A stretch of 64,000 bases of DNA from Christiangramia portivictoriae DSM 23547 (lineage in GTDB: Bacteria > Bacteroidota > Bacteroidia > Flavobacteriales > Flavobacteriaceae): assembly GCF_000423045.1 (NCBI RefSeq), contig NZ_KE383971.1:382092-446091 (forward strand). The letters run 5' to 3'. Below the pieces are notes generated by a model, which did no database searches, was not told the DNA's origin, and was given only the letters and a program-made list of their open reading frames with translations. This document shows, in pieces, positions 24,370 to 34,580 of this stretch. Position 1 is the first letter of the stretch. Each line of letters opens with the position of its first letter. Position numbers and translations under genes: made by a program.

Positions 24370-25098
24370 TTAAGCATTGAAGTATTTACTGTCCCAAATT
24401 TCTGTACTGAAGTTCTTCCCCATTTTGAACCCATAGAAAATAGAAATTCCGGCGAACCACTTGAAGATAAAAAAGAAAATCATGAAAAACTGGGTTGTGC
24501 TTTGCTGTGGACTAAATAAACCATCTGGCACCAATAGAGCCGTAAGAAAACTGGTGATGAGCAGGAGCGCAAGAAAATTTTCCAATGTTTTGAATGGCCA
24601 CATGATGAGCCTTCGAAGAGGATGAAGATCATTACCCCATTTATGGACCAGGTAAAAATAATCATTTCCCATAGGAGCAAATAACAGTGGGTCATCAGCA
24701 TTTTTTAGCTTAAACAATTTAGAAGGTGCAATGATCTTGAAACCTTTCAGAGTTGTGTTATGCTCAATTTCCAGATGCTTGATCCTGGTGATCGCTTCAT
24801 AAGGAATTTCAGATTTGAAAAGTGCAGCATCCAGAAATCTGAGCCTGTAATTTATACATAGGTTGTAAATGTCATCCTTATGATAGATTCGGTTTGAATC
24901 CAGTAGATCGAAATTTAAATCATTAGCCTGCTCCAGTGTTTCCTTCAGGTTTTTCTGAATGTTGTCTTCCCGGATATCATCCTGTTTCAGGATCTCGCGA
25001 ACCTCATCCATGATGTGGTCTTCATCAATACGCTTATTTCGTGTTTTCTTTAATTGCTCCTGTAGATTCGTGCGGGATATATTCAACTTCATGTTCAT
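24370..25098 (-). CDS. Conserved protein with two C-terminal membrane segments, unknown function
   Basis: 242 residues. The first ~165 residues are soluble and acidic-to-mixed, starting with a charged helical region (SRTNLQEQLKKTRNKRIDE). Two hydrophobic segments follow at about 172-192 and 203-222, with a short GLFSPQQ loop between. The part LKGFKIIAPSKLFKLKNADDPLLFAPMGNDYFYLVHKWGND is the most motif-like, but I recognise no family. It stands alone, 65 bases upstream of the DUF2007-like gene start on the same strand. A Met at residue 3 is an alternative start. Confidence 0.65.
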   Translation of the reverse strand: MNMKLNISRTNLQEQLKKTRNKRIDEDHIMDEVREILKQDDIREDNIQKNLKETLEQANDLNFDLLDSNRIYHKDDIYNLCINYRLRFLDAALFKSEIPYEAITRIKHLEIEHNTTLKGFKIIAPSKLFKLKNADDPLLFAPMGNDYFYLVHKWGNDLHPLRRLIMWPFKTLENFLALLLITSFLTALLVPDGLFSPQQSTTQFFMIFFFIFKWFAGISIFYGFKMGKNFSTEIWDSKYFNA

Positions 25099-25284
25099 GG
25101 TCTTTAAGCTTTACTAAATTAATTATTAAGCTCAAGACTAACAACGACTTACTGTATTTTTTGAACTTAGAATCAAAACTTTAGGAGATGTTTCATCTTG
25201 TTAAAAGAATGCCAATTGCCTTCAATTTAAAAACCGTTGAAGCAACCTTCACGTAATTTAGATACATAATCAAAACAAATAATT

Positions 25285-25845
25285 ATGAAAAAGTTACAAT
25301 TACTAAGTTTACTAAGCTTTTTATTTATCGCGACCAGCGGAATTGCTCAAAATTCTAAAAACACCAAAATGGTTGGAGGAGCAGAAATGTATCCAACAAA
25401 GAATATCGTAGAGAATGCGGTTAATAGTCAGGATCATACCACTCTGGTTGCTGCAGTAAAGGCTGCTGAACTGGTAGAGGTTTTAAGCAGTGATGGACCA
25501 TTTACAGTGTTTGCTCCTACAAACAAGGCTTTTGAAGCACTTCCAGAAGGAACAGTAGAGACATTGCTGAAAGAAGAAAACAAAAGCAAATTACAGTCAG
25601 TTTTGACATACCATGTTGTTGCAGGGGACTATAAAGCTGCAGACATTGTAAAAGCTATCAAAAAGGGTAATGGAAAAGCAACTTTCACAACAGTGAGTGG
25701 TGCAGATATTACAGCGATGATGGACGGAAAGAATGTAAAAGTACAGGACGCTGCAGGAAATGTGGCTACCGTGACCATTGCAGATGTAAATCAATCAAAC
25801 GGAGTGATTCATGTAATTGACACCGTGCTTCTACCTACGAAATAA
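25285..25845 (+). CDS. Secreted fasciclin (FAS1) domain protein
   Basis: 186 residues: a signal peptide (about 1-21, ending GIAQ) and one FAS1 domain covering ~40-183. The two signature segments are FTVFAPTNKAFEALPEGTVE and NGVIHVIDTVLLP, with YHVVAGDY between. FAS1 domains mediate adhesion at the cell surface or in matrix. A weak -7-like TAATTTAG lies 30 bases upstream. Monocistronic, with a clear terminator downstream. Confidence 0.93.
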   Translation: MKKLQLLSLLSFLFIATSGIAQNSKNTKMVGGAEMYPTKNIVENAVNSQDHTTLVAAVKAAELVEVLSSDGPFTVFAPTNKAFEALPEGTVETLLKEENKSKLQSVLTYHVVAGDYKAADIVKAIKKGNGKATFTTVSGADITAMMDGKNVKVQDAAGNVATVTIADVNQSNGVIHVIDTVLLPTK

Positions 25846-25864
25846 CCAGAACAAAATAAGGTAT

Positions 25865-25890
25865 AAAAGCGGCTGAAAAGCCGCTTTTTT
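25865..25890 (+). terminator. Terminator of the fasciclin gene
   Basis: AAAAGCGGCT, loop GAAA, AGCCGCTTTTTT; 20 bases after the stop. Confidence 0.9.
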
Positions 25891-25971
25891 CAGTTAAATA
25901 AACGTCAAACCGGCTTTGTAATTTTACTATTCTGTTCTTTCCAGTTAATTTCATCTTTATAAAATAACGCT

Positions 25972-26550
25972 ATGAAAAAATTGAAAACATTCATCGTCTT
26001 AGGTATTGTGGCACTTAGCATGGCCTCTTGTGGAAGTAGTGCTCCTACAGCAAAAGACGATCTGAAAAAACTTAAATCCTACGATACTTACGCCTTTCTG
26101 GCAAACAAGGATACCATCCTAAGCAGGAAACTAGATAATAATGCGATCAACACCAGCATCGTTTCTACTATTAATGCGAATATGAAGGAGGAAGGTTTTA
26201 GTCTTGATAAGCTACAACCTGATGTTCTTGTGTATGTTCACCCGATGTTCGATGAAAAGGTAGCCGTAAATGCAAATCCTGTTTACACGAATTACCCATA
26301 TTACAAGCCGGGCTTCTTCATTGGATCCTATTACGAAGATTACTTGTATGAAAACTATTTTACAATTCAAAGAATTAGTGGATCCAGAGTGAAGCAGGTG
26401 CCATATCGTGAGCGCTCGATTGTTATTGACCTTATAGATCGAAGAACGAACGAGATCTTATGGAGAGGAACTTCCGAAGAGACTATTGAGACTAAGAGAA
26501 TGGATCGTGAGATTCGTGAATATGTTGATGAGATCTTTAAAGATTTGTAA
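25972..26550 (+). CDS. DUF4136 lipoprotein
   Basis: 192 residues with a lipoprotein signal (lipobox SMASC, Cys20). The mature protein fits the DUF4136 pattern: YDTYAFL near the start, VSTINANMKEEGF in the helix, PDVLVYVH, a Tyr-rich central loop (YTNYPYYKPGFFIGSYYEDY), and IVIDLIDRRTNEILWRGT near the end. It is probably anchored in the outer membrane. The function is unknown. A strong terminator follows 20 bases after the stop. Confidence 0.85.
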   Translation: MKKLKTFIVLGIVALSMASCGSSAPTAKDDLKKLKSYDTYAFLANKDTILSRKLDNNAINTSIVSTINANMKEEGFSLDKLQPDVLVYVHPMFDEKVAVNANPVYTNYPYYKPGFFIGSYYEDYLYENYFTIQRISGSRVKQVPYRERSIVIDLIDRRTNEILWRGTSEETIETKRMDREIREYVDEIFKDL

Positions 26551-26570
26551 TTTGAAAAATGATCTGAAGT

Positions 26571-26601
26571 AAAAAAACCGTACTTGATGTACGGTTTTTT
26601 T
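26571..26601. terminator. Bidirectional terminator between the DUF4136 gene and pheT
   Basis: AAAAAAACCGTAC, loop TTGAT, GTACGGTTTTTTT: a perfect 13-base-pair stem between convergent genes. Confidence 0.92.
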
Positions 26602-26624
26602 ATTTTGATACTACGTAGAGAATA

Positions 26625-29057
26625 TTAGCGTAATTCTGCTTTCAGTTCCTTTTCGAATCTATACTGAAGCTTACTCATCATCTTATCTACTTGCTTGTCT
26701 GTAAGTGTTTTGTTTTCATCCTGGAATACAAAGCTAACTGCGTAGCTTTTTTTACCTTCCGGAAGATTATCTCCTTCATAAACATCAAAAAGACTTACAT
26801 CCTTCAGTAATTTTTTTTCTGTTTGTTTTGCGATTTGATCGATCTCATCGTAAGTCACAGAGTTATCAAGAAGCAAAGCAAAATCTCTACGCATGCTAGG
26901 ATACTTCGGAATAGCACTGAACTTGTTCTGGTGCTGTTTGGCAACCTCAATGATCTCGTCCCAGTTAAAATCTGCGTAAACCACTTCCTGGTCTATATCA
27001 AACTTCTTCAGAATTGATCTCTTAACTACTCCAAAATCGACCAATTTTGATTTTTTTGTACTCATCTGAAGACTTTCAGAAAAAACAGAACTTTTACCGG
27101 TCCTGGTTTTAAGCGTATTTAAAATTCCTAATTTTTGAAAGATCGACTCGATCACTCCTTTAAGGTAAAAGAAGTTGCCTGCGGGAAATTTAGGTGCATT
27201 CCAGGTTTCAGCAGTTCTGTTACCGGACATAAACAGCGAAAGATGTTTTTTTTCTTCCCTGCCACTAACGAAAGAATGATAGGTCTTTCCAAATTCGAAA
27301 ATGCGAAGATTTGCTCGTTTCCGGTTTAGATTGTAACTAATAGCTTCCAGCCCTGAAAAGAGCATGGTTTGTCGCAATACCGAAAGATCCTGGCTGAGAG
27401 GATTCAGCATATTCACCTGGTATTCGTCCTTAGCATCATCGCTAAAGTCATTATAAGCAGGTGTGGTTAACGAATTCGCCATAGTCTCATAAAAGCCCTG
27501 CCCAATGAGCTGCTGTGCAATAAGATTCTGGATTTTATAATCCTCATATTTTGAGGAATTCGCCACAGACAGGCTTAGTTTGTCGCCAAACTTGATATTA
27601 TTGTAACCATAAACTCTAAGGATCTCCTCGATCACATCAGACTCTCGTTGCACATCTACACGGTAGGAAGGAATCGTAAGACCCATCCCGGTTTCAGTGA
27701 CATTATTCACTCTAATCTCCAGGGAAGCCAGAATGGATTTGATGGTTTCCTCCTCAAGATTTTCTCCAATAAGTTTATTCACCTTTTCAAAGGTTAAAAA
27801 AACCTGGAAGTCTTCGATCTTTTTGAAATAGAGATCATCGATATCGCTTGTGATCTCACCTCCCGAAATCTCCTTTATTAAAAGGGCGGCTCTTTTTAAC
27901 GCATATTCTACCGAATTGATATCGATTCCTCTTTCAAATCTAAAGGAAGCATCGGTATTGATCCCGTGTCTCTTGGCAGTTTTTCGAACACTTACCGGGT
28001 TGAAGTAGGCGCTTTCAAGAAATATTTGTGTGGTACCATCAGTAACGCCGCTTCCAAGTCCGCCAAATACACCTGCAATACATAGAGGTTTTTCAGCATC
28101 GCAGATCATAAGGTCTTCAGCATGCAATTCACGTTCAGCTTCATCGAGTGTCGTGAATTTAGTTCCGGCCTCCACGGTTTTAACATTGATCTCGTTGCCG
28201 GCAATCTTACCAGCATCGAAAGCATGTAGTGGCTGTCCCAGTTCATGCATGACATAATTGGTAGCATCCACAATATTATTTTTTGGTGCAAGTCCAATAG
28301 CTTTTAATCTATTCTGAAGCCATTTCGGGGACTCGCCAACCTTTACATCAGAAATGGTTACCCCGCAATATCTTGGAGCAAGATTAGAATCATCTACTTT
28401 TATCTGGATCTTTAGACTTCTGCTATCAACATGAAAACTACTAACTGAAGGGGTTATAAGCTCCAGGAATTTTCCCTGTTGCTGGTAACCAGCTTTCAGA
28501 TCCCGGGCTACACCCCAGTGACTCATCGCATCTGCACGGTTAGGAGTAAGTCCAATCTCAAAAACTTCATCATTCTCAACTTCAAAAAGTTCAGCAACCG
28601 GAGTTCCGGGAACCAGTTCATTGTCCATCACCATAATACCTTCATGACTCTGGCCCAGCCCAAGTTCTTTTTCTGAACAAATCATTCCGTAGCTTTCTTC
28701 CCCACGAATTTTTCCTTTTTTGATCTCCCAGCTTTCACCTTTTTCATCATAAAGCACCGTTCCAATAGTGGCTACAGGAACTTTTTGTCCTGCTGCAATA
28801 TTTGGAGCACCACAAACGATCTGTACTTCTTCTCCATTTCCAAGATTTACCCTGGTAAGGTTCAGCCTGTCTGCGTTTGGATGAGCTTCACAGCTTAATA
28901 CATGACCAACTACCACGCCGGCCATTCCTCCTTTAACACTTTGAAAAGTATCGATTCCTTCTACTTCCAGACCAAGATCTGTAAGAAGCTCTCCGGTAGT
29001 TTCTGCATTTTCAGGTAATTTGATAAACTGTTTCAGCCAGTTGTATGAAATCTTCAT
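26625..29057 (-). CDS. pheT: Phenylalanine-tRNA ligase beta subunit
   Basis: 810 residues, full length. It forms the alpha2-beta2 synthetase that charges tRNA-Phe. Domain order: N-terminal region, tRNA-binding OB-fold (~39-150, with HPNADRL), B3/B4 editing domain, B5 domain (~400-475), a catalytic-like core, and the C-terminal ferredoxin-fold anticodon-binding domain (~715-810, PSMRRDFALLLD). pheS is not in this window, which is common in Bacteroidota. The gene is monocistronic, ending at a bidirectional terminator. Confidence 0.97.
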   Translation of the reverse strand: MKISYNWLKQFIKLPENAETTGELLTDLGLEVEGIDTFQSVKGGMAGVVVGHVLSCEAHPNADRLNLTRVNLGNGEEVQIVCGAPNIAAGQKVPVATIGTVLYDEKGESWEIKKGKIRGEESYGMICSEKELGLGQSHEGIMVMDNELVPGTPVAELFEVENDEVFEIGLTPNRADAMSHWGVARDLKAGYQQQGKFLELITPSVSSFHVDSRSLKIQIKVDDSNLAPRYCGVTISDVKVGESPKWLQNRLKAIGLAPKNNIVDATNYVMHELGQPLHAFDAGKIAGNEINVKTVEAGTKFTTLDEAERELHAEDLMICDAEKPLCIAGVFGGLGSGVTDGTTQIFLESAYFNPVSVRKTAKRHGINTDASFRFERGIDINSVEYALKRAALLIKEISGGEITSDIDDLYFKKIEDFQVFLTFEKVNKLIGENLEEETIKSILASLEIRVNNVTETGMGLTIPSYRVDVQRESDVIEEILRVYGYNNIKFGDKLSLSVANSSKYEDYKIQNLIAQQLIGQGFYETMANSLTTPAYNDFSDDAKDEYQVNMLNPLSQDLSVLRQTMLFSGLEAISYNLNRKRANLRIFEFGKTYHSFVSGREEKKHLSLFMSGNRTAETWNAPKFPAGNFFYLKGVIESIFQKLGILNTLKTRTGKSSVFSESLQMSTKKSKLVDFGVVKRSILKKFDIDQEVVYADFNWDEIIEVAKQHQNKFSAIPKYPSMRRDFALLLDNSVTYDEIDQIAKQTEKKLLKDVSLFDVYEGDNLPEGKKSYAVSFVFQDENKTLTDKQVDKMMSKLQYRFEKELKAELR

Positions 29058-29141
29058 GGATTAGTCTTTTTCAGCCAGCAAAGATAGTATTACAGATGGT
29101 TTTGTCATAATCTGGAATCCTATTTTGTATACCTTAAATGA

Positions 29142-29168
29142 CAAAGGAGACCATTCGTGTCTCCTTTG
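29142..29168. terminator. Hairpin downstream of the TPR/DUF1579-like gene (weak terminator)
   Basis: CAAAGGAGAC, loop CATTCGT, GTCTCCTTTG: a perfect 10-base-pair stem. The T run on either side is short, so it is a weaker terminator candidate than the others. Confidence 0.55.
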
Positions 29169-29189
29169 AATATTTGAATCTTCAAAAGT

Positions 29190-30095
29190 TCAATCTTTCC
29201 TAGTAAGATTCATAGTTCTGGATTTATTCCAACCACTTTCTGTTTCTTCATAAATCGCCCATTTTACCGAGCCATCTTTTTTCAAAATATCATGTTTAAA
29301 TCTGAGTTGCTGGTTACTATCATCGAGATAGCTTTCTACGATCTCGTATTGATCGGGTCCTGTTTCTTTTACTTTCATTTTTGAACTGGAGATTCCTTCA
29401 GGAGCATTTCTGCGCATAAAGACCACGTCGAATTCATCCTCTAATGGATTGTACACCATAACTCTCTTACAGCAAGCTTGGTTCTCTGCAGTATCATGAT
29501 CCACGATCAGCATGGAACCGGCCTCATCAAATGAAATTTGGTTCGAACTATTCGTGGTATTCAAAACTTCCCCATTTTGGTAGACCTGTGTTTCGTTATT
29601 CCAGTTTCCAATTAGAAAGTTTAGTTGCTTATCTCTGTTCTCCAGAATGGCAATTTTTGCCAGACCTGCTTCCATGATCAAATCATCCTGTTCATGATCG
29701 TGCTTTTCAGCAATGGCCAGTGACTTCTCTATGTATTTTACGGCTTCATCTTTCTTATCCATTTCCAGCAGAACATCTGAAAATGAATCATAAGGATTGG
29801 CTTCCTGTGGATATTCATCGATCTGAGCCTGGAACAACATTTTTGCTGCTTCCAGATCATTTTCCTCCTGCATGAGTCTGTAAGCTAAAATGTTCAGAGG
29901 TTCATCCAGGCCCTGGTAAGCAGGATTCGGATTGTTCTTCTGGTAATTTTCCAAAACTGCTTCAACGCCATTGGACTTATAGACCTGGTAAAGTTTATCT
30001 ACAGATGCCTGGACCTGTTCCTGTGCATTCATACTTAGCGTTAAAAGAAATAACGCAATTGCAATTCCCCATGTGATTTTAAATTTTCTGCCCAT
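29190..30095 (-). CDS. Secreted TPR protein with a DUF1579-like C-terminal domain
   Basis: 301 residues from the ATG at 30095 (a frame extends 18 codons further upstream, but this start gives a clean signal peptide ending MNAQ). TPR-like helices span ~60-150 (NPYDSFSDVLLEMDKKDEAVKYIEKSLAIAE is the clearest repeat). The C-terminal half begins with LNFLIGNWNNETQVYQNG, resembling the lipocalin-like DUF1579/nitrobindin beta barrel. A Cys pair (ACCKR) lies in the barrel. Probably periplasmic; function unknown. Confidence 0.78.
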   Translation of the reverse strand: MGRKFKITWGIAIALFLLTLSMNAQEQVQASVDKLYQVYKSNGVEAVLENYQKNNPNPAYQGLDEPLNILAYRLMQEENDLEAAKMLFQAQIDEYPQEANPYDSFSDVLLEMDKKDEAVKYIEKSLAIAEKHDHEQDDLIMEAGLAKIAILENRDKQLNFLIGNWNNETQVYQNGEVLNTTNSSNQISFDEAGSMLIVDHDTAENQACCKRVMVYNPLEDEFDVVFMRRNAPEGISSSKMKVKETGPDQYEIVESYLDDSNQQLRFKHDILKKDGSVKWAIYEETESGWNKSRTMNLTRKD

Positions 30096-30238
30096 AATAT
30101 TGAATTTTGTGGTTATACCGAAGCTATAATCAGGCATTCCAAAGTACAAAAGCGTTTGAGGGCTATCTCGGGGGGTAAGTATTCTTAAAGATAAGCAAAA
30201 AATTAATCAATTGATTAGCAGGAGTTCATAAGATTTGA

Positions 30239-32338
30239 TTAGCTAATGTAATTCCAGATCGTTTTATTTTTTACCAGTCGTGAATAGGCGTTTTTCACAG
30301 TAATATTATTTTCTTGCTCCAGGTTTGGATCTTCTTTGAGCAATTTGTTGGCATAAAACCTGGCCGATTGCAGAATCGCGTTATCTTTCACAATATCTGC
30401 GATCTTAAGATTAAGTACGCCGCTTTGCTGAGTTCCCATAAGATCTCCGGGGCCTCGTAGCTTCAGGTCTACTTCAGCAATCTCAAAACCATCATTGGTA
30501 GAGGTCATAGTTTCCAGTCTGGTTTTACTATCGTTAGAAAGTTTATGGCCGGTCATAAGTATGCAAAAGCTTTGTTCAGCACCACGTCCAACTCGGCCTC
30601 TTAATTGATGCAACTGAGAAAGTCCAAATCTCTCTGCACTTTCTATGATCATCACACTGGCATTTGGCACATTAACGCCTACTTCAATTACGGTAGTGGC
30701 CACCATGATATCTGTTTCTCCTCTTACGAAGCGATCCATTTCAAAATCCTTGTCGGCCGGCTTCATCTGGCCATGAACAATAGAAATCTGGTTTTGTGGA
30801 AACTCTCTGGCGATACTTTCATAACCATCCATAAGATCTTTGTAATCCATTTTTTCAGATTCCTGTATTAGTGGATAAACGATATAAATCTGCCGTCCTT
30901 TCTGAATTTCATCCCGTATGAATGCAAAAACCTTGAGACGATTGCTATCATAGCGGTGCACAGTTTTAATAGGTTTACGTCCTGGCGGAAGTTCATCGAT
31001 TACTGAAATATCCAAGTCGCCATATAAACTCATGGCCAGTGTACGTGGAATAGGGGTTGCCGTCATCACCAGCACGTGAGGTGGGATATGATTCTTTTTC
31101 CAGAGCTTTGCTCTTTGTGCCACCCCAAAACGATGCTGCTCGTCAATAACGGCCAGTCCAAGGTTTTTAAATTTCACCTTGTCTTCAAGAAGCGCATGGG
31201 TACCAATGAGAATATGTAGATCACCGGTTTCCAGTTGTTCGTGGATCTCCCGGCGTTCTTTTGTTTTCGTGGATCCTGTGAGTAATCGAATATTCAGTTT
31301 AAGGTCCACACAAAGTTCTACCAGGCCGTGATAATGCTGAATGGAAAGAATTTCTGTAGGAGCCATCAAACATGCCTGGAATCCATTATCGAGAGCAAGC
31401 AGCATGGACATGAGGGCGACAATGGTTTTACCCGATCCTACATCACCCTGTAAGAGTCTGTTCATCTGGGCACCGCTACCCATATCACTACGAATTTCCT
31501 TAACCACACGTTTTTGTGCATTGGTAAGTTCGAAAGGCAAATGATTGCTGTAAAAATCGTTGAAAATGTGACCTACTTTGTCAAAATTGAAACCTTTGAT
31601 TTTTTGCTTATGCATAAGGTTTCTGCGAAGCAATTGCAGTTGCACATAAAAAAGCTCTTCAAACTTCAGTCTGAACTGCGCTTTTGCCAGCAATTCCTGG
31701 TTCTTCGGAAAATGAATATTGAAGAGTGATTCTGCTTTTCCCAGAAGTTTTAGTTCTTCCAGTAATCCTGGATTCAGACTTTCAGAAAATTTCATCCCGG
31801 TTTGCTGCAGAACCTCCTGCATCAATTTCATGATCACTCTGTTGGTAACACCTTTCTTCTGAAGCAATTCCGTAGAAGGATATACCGGTTGCATAGCTAC
31901 TCTTAAATTCCGTTTATAATCTGATACCAGTTCAAGTTCAGGGTGTGGCATGCTGAACATGCCGCTGTAAAAATTCGTTTTTCCGAAGATAACGTAAGGC
32001 GTATTCAATTTGATATTTTCCCTTATCCATTTGTGCCCTCTGAACCAGACCAGCTCCATTCTCCCGGTATCATCAACAAAATCGGCTACCAGTCGCTTAC
32101 CTTTCTTCTGTTCGACCATTTTAAGATGGACAATCTTGCCAACGATCTGTACTTCCGAAGAATTTTGCTGCAATTGTGCGACCTTATAGAAACCTGTCTT
32201 ATCGATATAGCGATTGGGGAAAAAATTGATAAGGTCTCGATAGGTGCTGATATTGAGTTCCTTCTTGAGAAGATCGGCCCGATTGGGGCCAACTCCTTTA
32301 AGATACTCAATGGGCGTTTGCAGCAGGTTCTGGATCAT
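30239..32338 (-). CDS. recG: ATP-dependent DNA helicase RecG
   Basis: 699 residues, normal length. RecG reverses stalled forks and migrates Holliday junctions. The N-terminal wedge/OB domain lies at ~50-150. Helicase motifs: Walker A GDVGSGKT, DEQH in VIDEQHRFGV, TATPIPRTLAMS, and the QxxGRxGR-type motif LRGRVGRG. The TRG-like segment FGLSQLHQ is present. The start ATG at 32338 is 126 bases from the divergent M1 peptidase start. Confidence 0.97.
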   Translation of the reverse strand: MIQNLLQTPIEYLKGVGPNRADLLKKELNISTYRDLINFFPNRYIDKTGFYKVAQLQQNSSEVQIVGKIVHLKMVEQKKGKRLVADFVDDTGRMELVWFRGHKWIRENIKLNTPYVIFGKTNFYSGMFSMPHPELELVSDYKRNLRVAMQPVYPSTELLQKKGVTNRVIMKLMQEVLQQTGMKFSESLNPGLLEELKLLGKAESLFNIHFPKNQELLAKAQFRLKFEELFYVQLQLLRRNLMHKQKIKGFNFDKVGHIFNDFYSNHLPFELTNAQKRVVKEIRSDMGSGAQMNRLLQGDVGSGKTIVALMSMLLALDNGFQACLMAPTEILSIQHYHGLVELCVDLKLNIRLLTGSTKTKERREIHEQLETGDLHILIGTHALLEDKVKFKNLGLAVIDEQHRFGVAQRAKLWKKNHIPPHVLVMTATPIPRTLAMSLYGDLDISVIDELPPGRKPIKTVHRYDSNRLKVFAFIRDEIQKGRQIYIVYPLIQESEKMDYKDLMDGYESIAREFPQNQISIVHGQMKPADKDFEMDRFVRGETDIMVATTVIEVGVNVPNASVMIIESAERFGLSQLHQLRGRVGRGAEQSFCILMTGHKLSNDSKTRLETMTSTNDGFEIAEVDLKLRGPGDLMGTQQSGVLNLKIADIVKDNAILQSARFYANKLLKEDPNLEQENNITVKNAYSRLVKNKTIWNYIS

Positions 32339-32464
32339 AAAAACGAAGATATTAAATAGGTTTGATTTACATGGGCGAGGGTATGGAAACTCGTTTTAAT
32401 CTTTAGAAATATCTGATAACAGCGTCAATTTTTCGTAATTTGCAATCGATATTTTTTATTCTGA

Positions 32465-34579
32465 ATGCGATATTTAGCTGCTCTTTTTTTCATCCTGAAT
32501 CTTTCCATCATCCACGCTCAGAAGATTCGCGATCATCAGATCGAACGATTTGATTTCCATAAAGTGGACGCCCATCTTAAAATTGATCCAACTCAAAAAA
32601 AGGTGGAGGGAAGCGTAGTTTATTCCCTGGAGGTCCTTTATCCTGATGACAGCCTGTTTATAAACGGGAAAAACATGCAATTCAGGAATGTTCGAATAGA
32701 TGGCAAAAACCCTGAATTTTCAGTAGATGTGGAAGGAATTTATATTTTACATGACTTTAAGGTCGATGATCGTATAACCTTGTCCCTTGACTATGAAGTA
32801 ACTCCAGGCAAAGCTGTTTATTTCATCAATTGGGACGAATCTGTTGCGAGCGAAGAAATAAAGCAGGTCTGGACGCAGGGCCAGGGAAAATACACATCCA
32901 GCTGGCTGCCAAGTGTGGATGATATGAATGAGAAAGCAGAATTCGATCTTAGTTTCGAATTTCCTGCCGGTTATGAACTTATCGCCAATGGAGAACAGAT
33001 TGGAAATGAAATTATAAACGATTCCGTTAGACTCTGGAAATTCAATATGGAAAAACCTATGAGTTCTTACTTGGTTGGCTTCGCGGCGGGTAAGTATCGA
33101 TCTGTGAACAGTACAACGAATACCGGAGTAGAGATCAGGAATTATTATCTGCCCGAGGATTCTTTGCGCGTAGAGCCTAGCTTCAGACATTCCAAAAGGA
33201 TCATGGAATTTTTAGAGAAAGAGATTGGTGTCGATTATCCATGGCGAAATTATAAGCAGATTCCCGTTAAAGATTTTCTGTATGCAGGAATGGAGAATAC
33301 AGGAACCACCATTTTTTCTGAATCTCTTATGGTGGACTCTATTGGCTACCATGATCAAAATTATGTGAATGTAAATGCGCACGAGCTGGCTCATCAATGG
33401 TTTGGTAACCTGGTAACCGAGAAAAGCGGAAAGCATCACTGGCTTCATGAAGGTTTCGCGACTTATTATGCCTTGTTAGCTGAAAAAGATATTTTTGGTG
33501 AGGACTATTTTTACTGGAAGCTATACCAGTCGGCTGAGGTTTTAAAGGAGTTAAGCGATTCCGGAAAAGGACAGAAATTATTATCGTCAACCGGAAGTTC
33601 CAGTACTTATTATCAAAAAGGAGCCTGGGCATTACATATTCTAAGACAGAAAGTTGGTGAGGAAGCATTTAGAAAGGGATTGAAAAATTACCTGGAGACT
33701 TATGCTTTCCAGAACGTTGAAACCGATAACTTTCTTGCTGAAATGGAATTGGCTTCCGGCATGGACCTTACTCAATATAAAGCAGACTGGCTGGAACAAT
33801 CTGCTTTCAAGGCCAACCAATCACTAAACGCTTTAAAGGAATCTGAATTTATAAAATCGTATCTCGAACTTGCAGCATTGCGGGAAACTCCGCTTCAAAC
33901 AAAGCATGAATATCTGGATAAAATCCTGGACTTCCCTGTAAATGATTATTTAGGGCAGGAGGTAGTGTATCAACTCGCGGGAGAAAATTCAGAAGAAGCC
34001 ATAAACCTGTACAAAAAAGCATTTGCATCGAACAATCTGTACGTGAGACAGGCAGTCGCTACCAGCATGCAAACAATTCTGCCGCAATTGCAAGCAAGTT
34101 TCGAAAGCCTGCTGCAAGATGAATCTTATCTCACCGTCGAAAAGGCCTTGTTTAAGCTATGGGAAAGATTTCCGAAGAAAAAAGCAGATTATCTTAAGAA
34201 AACCAGGAATATTGACGGATTTTATAATAAGAACGTTCGTATGCTCTGGCTAACCTTAAGCCTGGTCAGCGCCGAATTTGAGCCGGAAAAAACCTCTGAA
34301 TATTTTGAGGAATTATCAGGTTACACCAACCCCTCAAATCCTTTTGAAGTGCGGGAAAATGCTTTTGGATATTTATACCAATTAGGAGCTTTTAATGAAG
34401 CAAGTTTAGAGAGTCTTTTGATGGCAACAGCTCATCATGCTTACCGGTTCAGGGATTTCGCGAGACAATTGCTGGATGAATTGATCGCCAATGAGGAATA
34501 TCGGGAAAAGTTGATGTCATTGGCTTCAAACCTTGATGAGCAGTACACTAGATATTTAAATTCTAAAACTTCCAGTTAA
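32465..34579 (+). CDS. M1-family zinc aminopeptidase (secreted)
   Basis: 704 residues with a signal peptide (about 1-18, ending IIHAQ). The exopeptidase motif appears as GMENTGTTIF. Zinc ligands are His306 and His310 in HELAHQWFG, with catalytic Glu307, and Glu329 in WLHEGF 18 residues later. A C-terminal helical repeat region resembling the ERAP1-C part follows. It trims amino acids from peptides in the periplasm. The next gene starts one base after its stop, so it is cotranscribed with two patatin-like phospholipases. Confidence 0.93.
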   Translation: MRYLAALFFILNLSIIHAQKIRDHQIERFDFHKVDAHLKIDPTQKKVEGSVVYSLEVLYPDDSLFINGKNMQFRNVRIDGKNPEFSVDVEGIYILHDFKVDDRITLSLDYEVTPGKAVYFINWDESVASEEIKQVWTQGQGKYTSSWLPSVDDMNEKAEFDLSFEFPAGYELIANGEQIGNEIINDSVRLWKFNMEKPMSSYLVGFAAGKYRSVNSTTNTGVEIRNYYLPEDSLRVEPSFRHSKRIMEFLEKEIGVDYPWRNYKQIPVKDFLYAGMENTGTTIFSESLMVDSIGYHDQNYVNVNAHELAHQWFGNLVTEKSGKHHWLHEGFATYYALLAEKDIFGEDYFYWKLYQSAEVLKELSDSGKGQKLLSSTGSSSTYYQKGAWALHILRQKVGEEAFRKGLKNYLETYAFQNVETDNFLAEMELASGMDLTQYKADWLEQSAFKANQSLNALKESEFIKSYLELAALRETPLQTKHEYLDKILDFPVNDYLGQEVVYQLAGENSEEAINLYKKAFASNNLYVRQAVATSMQTILPQLQASFESLLQDESYLTVEKALFKLWERFPKKKADYLKKTRNIDGFYNKNVRMLWLTLSLVSAEFEPEKTSEYFEELSGYTNPSNPFEVRENAFGYLYQLGAFNEASLESLLMATAHHAYRFRDFARQLLDELIANEEYREKLMSLASNLDEQYTRYLNSKTSS

Positions 34580-34580
34580 G

